Part shown: positions 32,864 through 40,688 of the stretch, in pieces
Numbering within the stretch: position 1 is the first letter of the stretch
How the letters are laid out: the number at the start of each line of letters is the position of its first letter
Assembly (NCBI RefSeq): GCF_030418125.1
Contig: NZ_JAUHTR010000004.1
Span: forward strand, 62,001 to 126,000
Direction: 5' to 3'
DNA from: Fictibacillus fluitans
GTDB taxonomy: Bacteria > Bacillota > Bacilli > Bacillales > Fictibacillaceae
Length of the DNA: 64,000 nucleotides
Translations under genes and position numbers: made by a program
Notes under the pieces: model-generated
Told to the model about the DNA's origin: nothing
What the model saw: only the letters and a program-made list of their open reading frames with translations
The model's database searches: none

Positions 32864-33029
32864 GTTGATTGTAGTGCAAGGTACGAGACTCCTTCGGGAA
32901 AGCGGGACAGATGAGACTTGGAAGGCGTTTCGCCGGTCCCCAAGACCAAGCAACGGGCAAATAGGCGATTACGCAGGCCAGGCTCAGCGCCCGCCCGAGG
33001 AAAGCGAGCAACCTGGAACGAAGATCGAC
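32864..33029 (+). repeat. Intergenic structured repeat, copy 3 (166 bp), downstream of speB
   Basis: Left end GTTGATT, right end GATCGAC (one mismatch from inverted symmetry). Same block order as copies 1 and 2: ACGAGACTCC, AGCGGGACAGATGAGAC, GGCGTTTCGCCGG, AGGCTCAGCGCCCGCCC and GGAAAGCGAGCAACC. It lies 1 kb from copy 2, flanking speB. Confidence 0.88.
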
Positions 33030-33085
33030 AACTTACAAAGCCTCCAGCAAAAGACGAAACCGGATCTCCGGCTTTCGTCTTTTTT

Positions 33086-33127
33086 TGTCGAAATAAAGTT
33101 ACAGATTTGTGTCAATTTTGGTATAGT
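33086..33127 (+). promoter_or_regulatory. Promoter of the KinA-like kinase with a Spo0A box
   Basis: TTACAG-N17-TATAGT (33099-33127), with TGG before the -10, is a good sigma-A promoter. TTTTGTCGAAATAA surrounds an exact TGTCGAA (33086-33092), 7 bp before the -35 and centred near -46. Both position and flanking bases fit a Spo0A site. Confidence 0.6.
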
Positions 33128-33170
33128 TAAACAAAGTAAACAAATTTGTACGTGGAAAGGAGTGGGAGGA

Positions 33171-34925
33171 ATGGAAAATAAGCTTATGCAATCTCCAATG
33201 CCATTTATGGACCAATTGTCGGATCCTGTCTTATTATTATCCAAAGACTTTATGATTCAGGAGATGAATGTGGCTGCACAGCAATTGACCGGAAAAACCA
33301 AGACAGAGATGGAAGGCCTCCCCATTTCGAAACTCCTTCCAGATTTTAATGAGCAATTACAGGAACAGCGGGCTGTTGTGCCGGAAAATTTGCAGCGGGT
33401 GGTTGTCAGGCTTGATGAGCTTGGTACGGACAGCAACTATCTGGTTTGCATTCTCAAGCCTTGCATGCAGGAAGATGAACCTGATACGGTGTGCGATCCT
33501 CAAAAAGACCTGCTCGTCAGCCTGACCCATATCGTGCCCGATTTTATCGGGATAAAGGATGGGAACGGCAAGTTTGTCTATGCCAATAAATTTGCGGGAG
33601 AACTGTTTGGCTATTCCCATGGCGGCTTTATCGGAAAAACAGATGCAGACCTTGGACGCCTGATTCCCTGCTTCAAGCCTGTATTCGACTATTGTATCCA
33701 GACCGATGAAACCGTGTGGCAGGGTGGGAAGCTGGAGCGGTGCCTTGAAAAAATTCCGATGCCATCAGGTGACCGGGTATTTGACGTGTACAAAATACCG
33801 ATATTTACCGAGGAAGGCAAACGGAAAAATCTGCTTGTTTTCGGCCGGGAAATCACAGATCAGGTCTCTTCCCACGAAAAATTGCTGGAAAGCGAATCGA
33901 GATACAGGCTGCTCGCGGAAAATTCAACAGACATGATTTCCACACATACGCTGGATGGGAATATGCAATATGTATCTCCTGCCTGCCAGCAGCTGCTGGG
34001 ATATACTCCACAGGAGCTGCTGAAAAAGAAAGCATTCGCCCTTTTTCATCCGGATGATATACGCCGTTCGCTGGAAACACATAATCAGCTGCTTGATGGC
34101 AGGGAGATTGGCAACTTTCAATTAAGGCTGAAGCATAAAAATGGGGAATACCGATGGGTAGAGGCTGCCTGCCGGGGAATCAAGGATGAGAAAACAGGAC
34201 AAGTGATTGAAATTATCGCGGTTACCCGTGACATTTCCGAGCGGCTCGAAGCGGAGGAACTGCTGAGAAACTCTGATAAGCTTTCCATTGTGGGCCAGCT
34301 GGCGGCTTCCGTTGCCCATGAAATCAGGAATCCGCTCACTGCGTTAAAAGGGTTTATACAGCTTTTCCAATCGAAGGGCATTGTGGATTGTGATAAGTAT
34401 TACGGAATTATGCTCGATGAGCTGAACCGTATTGAACAAATTATTACGGAGCTTCTGATTTTGGCCAAACCGCAGTCAAAGACGGTGGACAATAAAGATA
34501 TCAACGAATTGATCGAGTACGTTGTCGCACTGCTCGACCGCCAGGCGCTCATTCATAATGTGCATATCGTGTGCGATTTGGAGGAAAATCTGTCGCTTGT
34601 TCAGTGTGTGGAAAATGAACTGAAGCAGGTGTTCATCAATCTGGTGAAAAACGCCATTGAAGCGATGCCGGACGGGGGCATCATCCACATCGACTGCCTG
34701 CAAAAAGGAACGGACATTGAAGTGACGATTCAGGATCAGGGATGCGGCATACCGCCGGAAAGCCTCGAAAAGCTCGGTGCACCCTTTTATTCCACTAAAG
34801 AAAAAGGGACTGGGCTCGGCTTAATGACAAGCTTTAAGATTATCCAGGAGCATCAGGGAAAAATTGATATTGAAAGCCTTCCGGGCAAGGGGACGACCGT
34901 CAGGATTACCCTTCCGGCCTCTTAA
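33171..34925 (+). CDS. Soluble sporulation-type sensor histidine kinase with three PAS domains (KinA-like)
   Basis: 584 residues, no membrane segment. PAS domains occupy about residues 10-100, 110-230 and 245-365. HisKA follows with SVAHEIRNPLTALKGFIQLF (His383), then HATPase with NLVKNAIEAMPDG and GTGLGLMTSF. The layout and kinase core resemble B. subtilis KinA (606 residues, three PAS), the main phosphate donor to Spo0F, but PAS sequences diverge, so KinE-type kinases remain possible. ATG 33171 has AAAGGAG 8 nt upstream; the longer frame would run through the repeat and promoter. The Spo0A-box promoter suggests feedback from the phosphorelay. Confidence 0.82.
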   Translation: MENKLMQSPMPFMDQLSDPVLLLSKDFMIQEMNVAAQQLTGKTKTEMEGLPISKLLPDFNEQLQEQRAVVPENLQRVVVRLDELGTDSNYLVCILKPCMQEDEPDTVCDPQKDLLVSLTHIVPDFIGIKDGNGKFVYANKFAGELFGYSHGGFIGKTDADLGRLIPCFKPVFDYCIQTDETVWQGGKLERCLEKIPMPSGDRVFDVYKIPIFTEEGKRKNLLVFGREITDQVSSHEKLLESESRYRLLAENSTDMISTHTLDGNMQYVSPACQQLLGYTPQELLKKKAFALFHPDDIRRSLETHNQLLDGREIGNFQLRLKHKNGEYRWVEAACRGIKDEKTGQVIEIIAVTRDISERLEAEELLRNSDKLSIVGQLAASVAHEIRNPLTALKGFIQLFQSKGIVDCDKYYGIMLDELNRIEQIITELLILAKPQSKTVDNKDINELIEYVVALLDRQALIHNVHIVCDLEENLSLVQCVENELKQVFINLVKNAIEAMPDGGIIHIDCLQKGTDIEVTIQDQGCGIPPESLEKLGAPFYSTKEKGTGLGLMTSFKIIQEHQGKIDIESLPGKGTTVRITLPAS

Positions 34926-34926
34926 T

Positions 34927-34960
34927 GCACTTTTCATACAGAAAAGTGCGTTTTTCTTTT
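34927..34960 (+). terminator. Terminator after the KinA-like gene
   Basis: GCACTTTTC pairs with GAAAAGTGC around a 5-nt loop, with a T-rich tail. Confidence 0.85.
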
Positions 34961-34978
34961 TTAAATGACGGGGTAAGG

Positions 34979-35008
34979 TTGAAGAATTAGGGAAGAATCC
35001 TTTATAAT
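34979..35008 (+). promoter_or_regulatory. Promoter of the ywiB-argS operon
   Basis: TTGAAG-N18-TATAAT. The leader to ywiB is ~82 nt and shows no T-box features, so argS is probably not under tRNA-Arg antitermination. Confidence 0.6.
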
Positions 35009-35097
35009 AGTTGAGTTATATATATGAAGCGTGATGCAGGGGCTGTAGAAGGCTTTCTGTTCGAAATAGATTTTAAAATAAAAAGGACGGATCCGAT

Positions 35098-35541
35098 ATG
35101 GATGGACAAGGTGCAGGTATTGCGGTCAATTTAACACTGGAAACCGTCATACAGCATGCGAATGAAAAAGACGTACATACGGGAGAGGCAGAAGGGACGC
35201 TGTATAAAAAGGGAGACAGCACCTACCTGAGGTATTCCGAAGTTATAGAGGGAGCTGGATCGGTCAACAATGTGATTAAGATGAATCACGAAGGCATTGT
35301 GATCCTGAGAAGCGGCAGTGTAACCATGCGGCAAAAGTTTCTGATCGGACAGACCACCCAGGGAATGTATGATACGCCATATGGACAGCTGTGGATGGAA
35401 ACCACTACCCATCAGATGAGTTTCCGCTGGAACCAGCAAGTAAAAAAAGGTGACTTGACCCTGAATTACGGGCTTGTATTGCAGGGCGAGGATACAGGAA
35501 GATATACGATAAAGATAAAATTTCAGGAGGCGGAAGCATGA
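35098..35541 (+). CDS. ywiB: YwiB family protein (DUF1934)
   Basis: 147 residues, calycin-like beta-barrel family of unknown role. Typical stretches are [38 protein letters not shown], and a closing GRYTIKIKF. It overlaps argS by 4 nt (ATGA), indicating translational coupling. Order ywiB-argS is conserved across Bacillales. AAAGGA lies about 9 nt before ATG. Confidence 0.85.
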   Translation: MDGQGAGIAVNLTLETVIQHANEKDVHTGEAEGTLYKKGDSTYLRYSEVIEGAGSVNNVIKMNHEGIVILRSGSVTMRQKFLIGQTTQGMYDTPYGQLWMETTTHQMSFRWNQQVKKGDLTLNYGLVLQGEDTGRYTIKIKFQEAEA

Positions 35542-37208
35542 ACGTTGTAGATCAGGTAAAACTCCTTTTAAAGCAGGAGATTGAGGAAGCGGTAATAAAA
35601 GCCGGATTAGCGGAAAGAGAGCAGCTTCCTGAAGTCGTTCTGGAGACACCCAAAGACAAATCACACGGTGACTATGCGACCAATATGGCTATGCAGCTGG
35701 CGCGCATCGCGAAGAAAGCTCCGAAAGTGATCGCGGAAGAAATTCTCAAAAATTTTGACAAGAGCAAGGCGTCCATCAGCAAGCTGGAAATTGCCGGCCC
35801 AGGCTTTATCAACTTTTATATGGATAATGCTTATTTAACCGATTTGGTTCCTGCAATCCTTAAAGCCGGAGAAAAGTATGGAAGAACGGATTACGGAAAA
35901 GGCGAAAAGGTACAGGTTGAATTTGTGTCTGCAAATCCGACGGGCAACCTTCACCTTGGCCATGCACGCGGAGCGGCTGTAGGTGATTCTCTTTGCAATA
36001 TTCTTGATACTGCAGGGTTTAACGTTTCCCGCGAATTTTATATCAATGATGCAGGTAACCAGATCAACAACCTGGCCTATTCCATTGAAGCGCGATATTT
36101 CGAAGCGCTCGGGCAGGAAAAGGAAATGCCGCAGGATGGCTATTTTGGAAAAGACATCATTGAATTTGGGAAGGACCTTGCTGCCGAATACGGAGATAAG
36201 TGGGCAGCAGCTGATGAGAGGGAACGGTTTGAATTTTTCCGCAAGTATGGTCTTGAAAAAGAGCTGGAGAAAATTAAAATCGATCTGGCCGACTTTCGTG
36301 TGAACTTTGATGTCTGGTATTCTGAATCCTCTCTATACGAGTCCGGCAAGATTGACAAAGCACTCACAAAGCTGAAAGAAGCGAATGTGGTCTATGAAAA
36401 AGATGGTGCCACCTGGTTCAGAACGACCGATTTCGGAGATGACAAAGACCGCGTGCTGATTAAGAATGATGGTTCTTATACCTACTTAACACCTGATATT
36501 TCTTACCATCAGGATAAGCTCGACCGCGGATTTGAGAAATTGATCAATATTTGGGGAGCCGATCACCATGGCTATATTCCGCGCATGAAAGCAGCGGTCG
36601 AAGCGCTCGGGTACAACCGCGAGCAGCTGGAAGTCCTGATCATTCAGCTTGTGTCCCTCTTCCAGAATGGGGAAAAGGTGAAAATGAGCAAGCGGACCGG
36701 TAAAGCCGTTACGCTGAAAGATTTGATGGAAGAAGTGGGCGTGGATGCGACCCGTTACTTCTTTGCGATGAGAAGCTCTGACACACATCTTGACTTTGAT
36801 ATGGATCTCGCCGTTTCGAAATCCAACGAAAACCCTGTATTTTATGTGCAATATGCGCATGCCCGCGTATGCAGCATGCTGCGCCAGGGAGCCGAAATGG
36901 GCTTGTCTTATGACGGAGAGCTTGATCTGTCTCAGATTTCTTCTGAAAAAGAGTTTGAACTTCTGAAAAAACTTGGGGAATTCCCGGCAGCGGTTGAAGA
37001 AGCCGCTGAAAAAATGCTGACCCACCGAATGACCAATTATGTTTTTGAGCTCGCTTCCGCCCTGCATAGCTTTTATAATGCAGAACGTGTTCTGGATGCC
37101 GAAAACAAAGAAAAATCAACGGCACGATACGCGTTGATGAAAGCCACGCAAATTGCGATTCAAAATGCGCTTCGCATTGTTGGGGTTTCCGCACCTGAAA
37201 AAATGTAA
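35538..37208 (+). CDS. argS: Arginyl-tRNA synthetase
   Basis: 556 residues, class I synthetase. The HIGH motif appears as [19 protein letters not shown] and the KMSKS motif as [12 protein letters not shown]. The N-terminal Add-1 domain (about 1-110, including [15 protein letters not shown]) and a C-terminal anticodon-binding helical domain are complete. It is the second gene of the ywiB operon, with a 4-nt overlap, and is followed by a strong terminator. Length is normal for the family. Confidence 0.96.
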   Translation: MNVVDQVKLLLKQEIEEAVIKAGLAEREQLPEVVLETPKDKSHGDYATNMAMQLARIAKKAPKVIAEEILKNFDKSKASISKLEIAGPGFINFYMDNAYLTDLVPAILKAGEKYGRTDYGKGEKVQVEFVSANPTGNLHLGHARGAAVGDSLCNILDTAGFNVSREFYINDAGNQINNLAYSIEARYFEALGQEKEMPQDGYFGKDIIEFGKDLAAEYGDKWAAADERERFEFFRKYGLEKELEKIKIDLADFRVNFDVWYSESSLYESGKIDKALTKLKEANVVYEKDGATWFRTTDFGDDKDRVLIKNDGSYTYLTPDISYHQDKLDRGFEKLINIWGADHHGYIPRMKAAVEALGYNREQLEVLIIQLVSLFQNGEKVKMSKRTGKAVTLKDLMEEVGVDATRYFFAMRSSDTHLDFDMDLAVSKSNENPVFYVQYAHARVCSMLRQGAEMGLSYDGELDLSQISSEKEFELLKKLGEFPAAVEEAAEKMLTHRMTNYVFELASALHSFYNAERVLDAENKEKSTARYALMKATQIAIQNALRIVGVSAPEKM

Positions 37209-37221
37209 ACTATTAATGTTA

Positions 37222-37257
37222 ACCGGCTGCAGTTATGAACTGCAGCCGGTTTTTTAT
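37222..37257 (+). terminator. Terminator after argS
   Basis: AACCGGCTGCAGTT pairs perfectly with AACTGCAGCCGGTT (14 bp) around ATG, then six T residues. Confidence 0.95.
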
Positions 37258-37326
37258 TGCCCGCATTGGGGAATAGGGATAAACCCTCCGCTGACAGCAC
37301 ACGCTAGAACAGAGGAGGAATGGAAC

Positions 37327-37497
37327 GTGAAACTGGTCATGTTATCACTCATTACGGGTGCGGCTGTTGGCATCATTTTTGCTTTATTTAAACTGCCGAT
37401 TCCTGCACCGCCTGCATTGTCCGGCATCGCCGGTATTATTGGAATTTATATTGGCTACCAGCTGTATCAGTGGGCGCTGTCCCATTTCATAAGGTAA
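37327..37497 (+). CDS. XapX domain small membrane protein (DUF1427)
   Basis: 56 residues with two membrane helices joined by LPIPAPPALSGIAGIIGIY, the XapX signature. The family is named after a gene near xanthosine metabolism, but its role is unknown. The GTG start follows GAGGAGG by 8 nt. It sits 18 nt before the hydrolase gene, so the two are probably co-transcribed. Confidence 0.85.
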   Translation: MKLVMLSLITGAAVGIIFALFKLPIPAPPALSGIAGIIGIYIGYQLYQWALSHFIR

Positions 37498-37515
37498 ACC
37501 TGAGGAGGACTGAGC

Positions 37516-38271
37516 TTGGAACAACAAGTACGCACCTTTTACGAAGAATCAGGATCGGGCCAGCCGGTTGTTTTTATTCATCCTCCGGCATTGACATCGC
37601 GAATTTTTTCGTATCAGCATAAATATTTAAGCTCATGTTCCCGGGTCATTACGTATGATTTGCGGGGCCACGGGAATACGCCATGTCCCAGCGATAAGGT
37701 GTCCATCCCGATGATGGCGGATGATATGCTCGCATTGCTGGATAAACTCGGCGTGCAAAAAGCGGTGATTTGCGGATATTCCGCAGGAGGCTCCATTGCT
37801 CAGGAATTTGCCTTGCGGTATCCGGAACGGGTCAAGGGGCTTGTGCTGCCAGGCGGGTTCCCCCAAGTGGCTTCATGGCTGCTGCAAAGAGAATTCCGGC
37901 TCGGAATATACCTGGCCAAACACCACCCAAATGTATTGGTGAACGGTCTGGCATGGACCCACCAGGTCACTTCTCAGGACGGCAGGGAAATAAAGGCTGA
38001 AAGTAAAAAAGGCAGCCCCAGCCTTTGGCACCGCCTTTATGAAGAAAGCCTGAATTACAGCTGTACAAAGCGATTGCCTCAATTAGAGGTACCGCTTTTG
38101 TTATTTTACGGATCACGTTCCTTTTATTTTTTACCGTTTCGAAAGGTTTATCAAAAGCTGGTCTCTCATGTGAAAACCGTGATTGTTCCCGGTGCTTTCC
38201 ATCAGATTCCGGTAAAGCAGTATCAGTACTTCAACGGAGAGCTGGCACGATGGCTGACAGAAATTAAATGA
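37516..38271 (+). CDS. Alpha/beta hydrolase
   Basis: 251 residues. Canonical fold motifs: FIHPPALTSR near the oxyanion turn, nucleophile elbow VICGYSAGGSIAQEFAL (Ser near residue 93), an Asp-bearing strand region around LLFYGSRSF, and the catalytic His in VVPGAFHQIP-like sequence near residue 234. The helical cap is short. The substrate is unknown; the lipase/esterase or peroxidase-like subgroup cannot be told apart. TTG start with GAGGAGG 7 nt upstream. Its last 8 bp overlap the 3' end of uvsE on the other strand. Confidence 0.8.
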   Translation: MEQQVRTFYEESGSGQPVVFIHPPALTSRIFSYQHKYLSSCSRVITYDLRGHGNTPCPSDKVSIPMMADDMLALLDKLGVQKAVICGYSAGGSIAQEFALRYPERVKGLVLPGGFPQVASWLLQREFRLGIYLAKHHPNVLVNGLAWTHQVTSQDGREIKAESKKGSPSLWHRLYEESLNYSCTKRLPQLEVPLLLFYGSRSFYFLPFRKVYQKLVSHVKTVIVPGAFHQIPVKQYQYFNGELARWLTEIK

Positions 38272-39217
38272 GAAGTGTGCCGCCTGTCAGCCTCTTGATG
38301 CCCCTCACCTTGCTCAAATCCTGAAGCAGCTGAATGAGGGCGAGATCCTTTTGTTTGGCTTCAATCATGACATCCAGCTGATCAGTAAAAGGCTTCACCA
38401 TTTTAAGAAAGGGCAGTACATAATCCGGGCTTACGAAGTCATGATGGCTTCGGTAGGCCTTTTCTGTTTTTGGAGAAGAAAGATGAACTTTGGGCGGGCG
38501 TCCTGTTCCCTTCCATGTGTCAATAAAACGCGGAAGGAGCTCCTCCAAAGGGACAGAATCCGGGTTGGACAGATGATGATGGTAATCAAACATCATGGGG
38601 ATGCCTTCCTTTTCGCAAATCTCCAGCGTTTCTGACGTGGTATAGGTTTTATCATCATTCTCCAGCGTCATCGCTTTTTTTACAGGAGATGGAAGTTTTT
38701 TAATATTTTCATAGAATCGGGCAATCGAGGAGTCCTTGTCTCCATAAGTACCGCCAACATGAATATTGATCCGGGCCTCTTTTTCCAGTCCCATGGCTTC
38801 AAACATGGCATAGTGATATTCCATGTCCTTGACGGCATTGTGTGTCACCTGCTCCCTTTCACTGGTAAACAGCGTAAACTGGTTCGGATGCATGCTTACC
38901 CGAAGGCCATTGGCTTTGACAAGGTCACCGATGGCCTTGAACTCCTCACGTGTATACTTCAAATAATCCCAATTGACTTCGGGATGGGTGGCAAGCGGAA
39001 CGATGGAAGACGACATGCGGTACAAAGGAAATTCGGAAGCGATATTATAATGAACAATCCGCAGTGTATTTTTTAAATTGGTTTTAGTCAGTTGGATCAG
39101 CCGCTGTTCCCGTTCCTCTTTTTCGAGCTTGGACCAGGTGGCGAAGGTCATCGTTTTGGAAGGCGATGAATCAAAAAGGGTAAGAGCGGTAGATACGTAG
39201 CCGAAAGATGCAATCAT
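38264..39217 (-). CDS. uvsE: UV damage endonuclease (UvsE/UvdE)
   Basis: 317 residues, TIM-barrel nuclease that nicks 5' to pyrimidine dimers and some other lesions. Motifs: the start MIASFGYVSTALTLFDSSPS, LRIVHYNIASEFPLYRMSSS, RVSMHPNQFTLFTS, LENDDKTYTTSETL, MMFDYHHHLSNP and KVHLSSPKTEKAYRSHHDFV, which hold the metal-binding His, Glu and Asp residues. AAGGAG is 9 nt before ATG. As in B. subtilis (ywjD) it neighbours clsB. No LexA box was found upstream. Confidence 0.92.
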   Translation of the reverse strand: MIASFGYVSTALTLFDSSPSKTMTFATWSKLEKEEREQRLIQLTKTNLKNTLRIVHYNIASEFPLYRMSSSIVPLATHPEVNWDYLKYTREEFKAIGDLVKANGLRVSMHPNQFTLFTSEREQVTHNAVKDMEYHYAMFEAMGLEKEARINIHVGGTYGDKDSSIARFYENIKKLPSPVKKAMTLENDDKTYTTSETLEICEKEGIPMMFDYHHHLSNPDSVPLEELLPRFIDTWKGTGRPPKVHLSSPKTEKAYRSHHDFVSPDYVLPFLKMVKPFTDQLDVMIEAKQKDLALIQLLQDLSKVRGIKRLTGGTLLI

Positions 39218-39283
39218 TAGAGCAGCTCCTTAAACACAAGTATTACTAATTCATTCACCTAATCAGAATACATTAAACAAACC

Positions 39284-40480
39284 TTATAAAAAGGGTGAAA
39301 AAACTTTAGCAACCAGGATTTTTGTTTTTTTCCAATACGACATTCGTTCCCAGACAGTCAGGGTGAGGGTTTCGGAACGGTCGAGATCTTCTTTGATCGC
39401 CTTTTGTGCCTCCTGGATCAGGTGTTCATCTTCAAAAATGCAATTGACCTCCGAATTGGTAAAAAAACTTCTTTGATCAAAGTTGGCCGTTCCAATATCG
39501 CAGATTTTGTCATCTACCAGAAAGACCTTCGCATGGAAAAACCCTTCGTAATACTCCTCAACCCTGCAGCCCGCCTTCAGCAGGTCTTTAAAATAAAAAT
39601 ACGAGGCTTCCTTGACCAGCAGGTGATCTGATTTCATGGGCACAAGCAGGGTCACTTCCACTCCGCGCTTTATGGCATGAAGAAGCGCGTTCTGAAGTGT
39701 TCGGTCAGGAATAAAATAAGGAGAGCCGATGGTGATGCTGGTCTTGGCCTGATTAATTTGCTGCAGACAAAAAGAATAAATATCCCGGGCGGAGAACAGG
39801 GTGGTAATTTTGATTGGCCCTTCCTGCTGCTCTGGAAAATACTCGTTCTCGCTGCCGCTGATTTTTTCTCCGCATGCAGCCTCCCAGTCCATCAAAAACT
39901 GCTGTTGAAAGGTATGTATGACCGGCCCGCTCAGCTGCATATGGTAATCCCGCCAATAGCCGAGCTTTGGGTCCCTGCCCAAATATTCATCCCCCACATT
40001 AAATCCGCCCATAAATCCTGTGTGCCCGTCAATAATGGTAACCTTCCGGTGATTTCTGCGGTTCAGTTTATAAAAAAAATACGGAAATTCAGGCGAAAAG
40101 CTGTAGGCGAATTGAACGCCCGCCTTTTTAAGCTCCTTAATCGCCTTTTTTTTCAGGAAAAAGCTGCCCATATAATCCACCAAAAGACGGACCTGGACGC
40201 CTTCTTTGGCTTTTTTCTTTAAGAGGGAAGACATCTCCTTTCCGATGCAGTCCTCATGATAAATATAAAATTGAATATGCAAGTGATGGCGGGCCTTTTC
40301 AATATCTTCAAACAACGTATCGAAAAACTGTGTGCCCGTCGTCAGCAGTAGGGCATTCCCGCTGCAGGAGGACGGCGTTTTGATCTCATGCCGCTGCACG
40401 TTTTTTCTTCCCAGATGAAAATCGAGCCAGATAAAAAAGGACAGCAGCAGCAAAATGAAAAGACCAATGACAACCATCAT
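39284..40480 (-). CDS. clsB: Cardiolipin synthase-like phospholipase D protein (ClsB/YwjE)
   Basis: 398 residues. One N-terminal membrane anchor (about 2-20) is followed by two PLD domains with HKD motifs NHRKVTIIDG and FHAKVFLVDD, each followed by the expected GG or GTANFD Ser/Asn element. It probably condenses phosphatidylglycerol into cardiolipin. The ATG at 40480 is chosen for AAAGGAGG 10 nt upstream; the longer frame to 40528 has no ribosome binding site. Length is shorter than ClsA, as for YwjE. uvsE follows 66 nt downstream on the same strand and may be co-transcribed. Confidence 0.87.
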   Translation of the reverse strand: MMVVIGLFILLLLSFFIWLDFHLGRKNVQRHEIKTPSSCSGNALLLTTGTQFFDTLFEDIEKARHHLHIQFYIYHEDCIGKEMSSLLKKKAKEGVQVRLLVDYMGSFFLKKKAIKELKKAGVQFAYSFSPEFPYFFYKLNRRNHRKVTIIDGHTGFMGGFNVGDEYLGRDPKLGYWRDYHMQLSGPVIHTFQQQFLMDWEAACGEKISGSENEYFPEQQEGPIKITTLFSARDIYSFCLQQINQAKTSITIGSPYFIPDRTLQNALLHAIKRGVEVTLLVPMKSDHLLVKEASYFYFKDLLKAGCRVEEYYEGFFHAKVFLVDDKICDIGTANFDQRSFFTNSEVNCIFEDEHLIQEAQKAIKEDLDRSETLTLTVWERMSYWKKTKILVAKVFSPFL

Positions 40481-40562
40481 GGACACCTTCCTCCTTTCCT
40501 CAGGTTTAATGGTAATTAGTCTTTCCATAAATCGGAGAAAAAATTTTTAAAATAATATTGAC

Positions 40563-40596
40563 TGAATGCTCATTCATTTATTTTTTATGTTATAAT
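40563..40596 (+). promoter_or_regulatory. fadF promoter with FadR-like operator
   Basis: TGTTATAAT (40588-40596) is an extended -10. TGAATGCTCATTCATTTA (40563-40580) matches the two half-sites of the B. subtilis FadR box (TGAATG-N6-CATTCA) with one mismatch and covers the -35 region. It also contains a tight TGAATG-N2-CATTCA dyad. In B. subtilis fadF belongs to the FadR regulon, relieved by long-chain acyl-CoA. Confidence 0.55.
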
Positions 40597-40688
40597 GGGT
40601 TCAGAAAATTCAACCCTTTTTGAATAATAAATCAAGATGTTCCATGGAAAAGGGGAAAGCTACAGACAAAGGTGAAGGGAGCATAATG

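Noticed and set aside
32847-33170. N-terminal extension of the KinA-like kinase
   Set aside because: It would translate repeat copy 3 and the promoter. A proper ribosome binding site precedes ATG 33171.
35009-35097. T-box leader for argS
   Set aside because: The leader is ~82 nt, with no T-box sequence or terminator, and precedes ywiB rather than argS.
39218-39283. LexA box for uvsE
   Set aside because: No CGAAC-N4-GTTCG-like dyad is found between clsB and uvsE.
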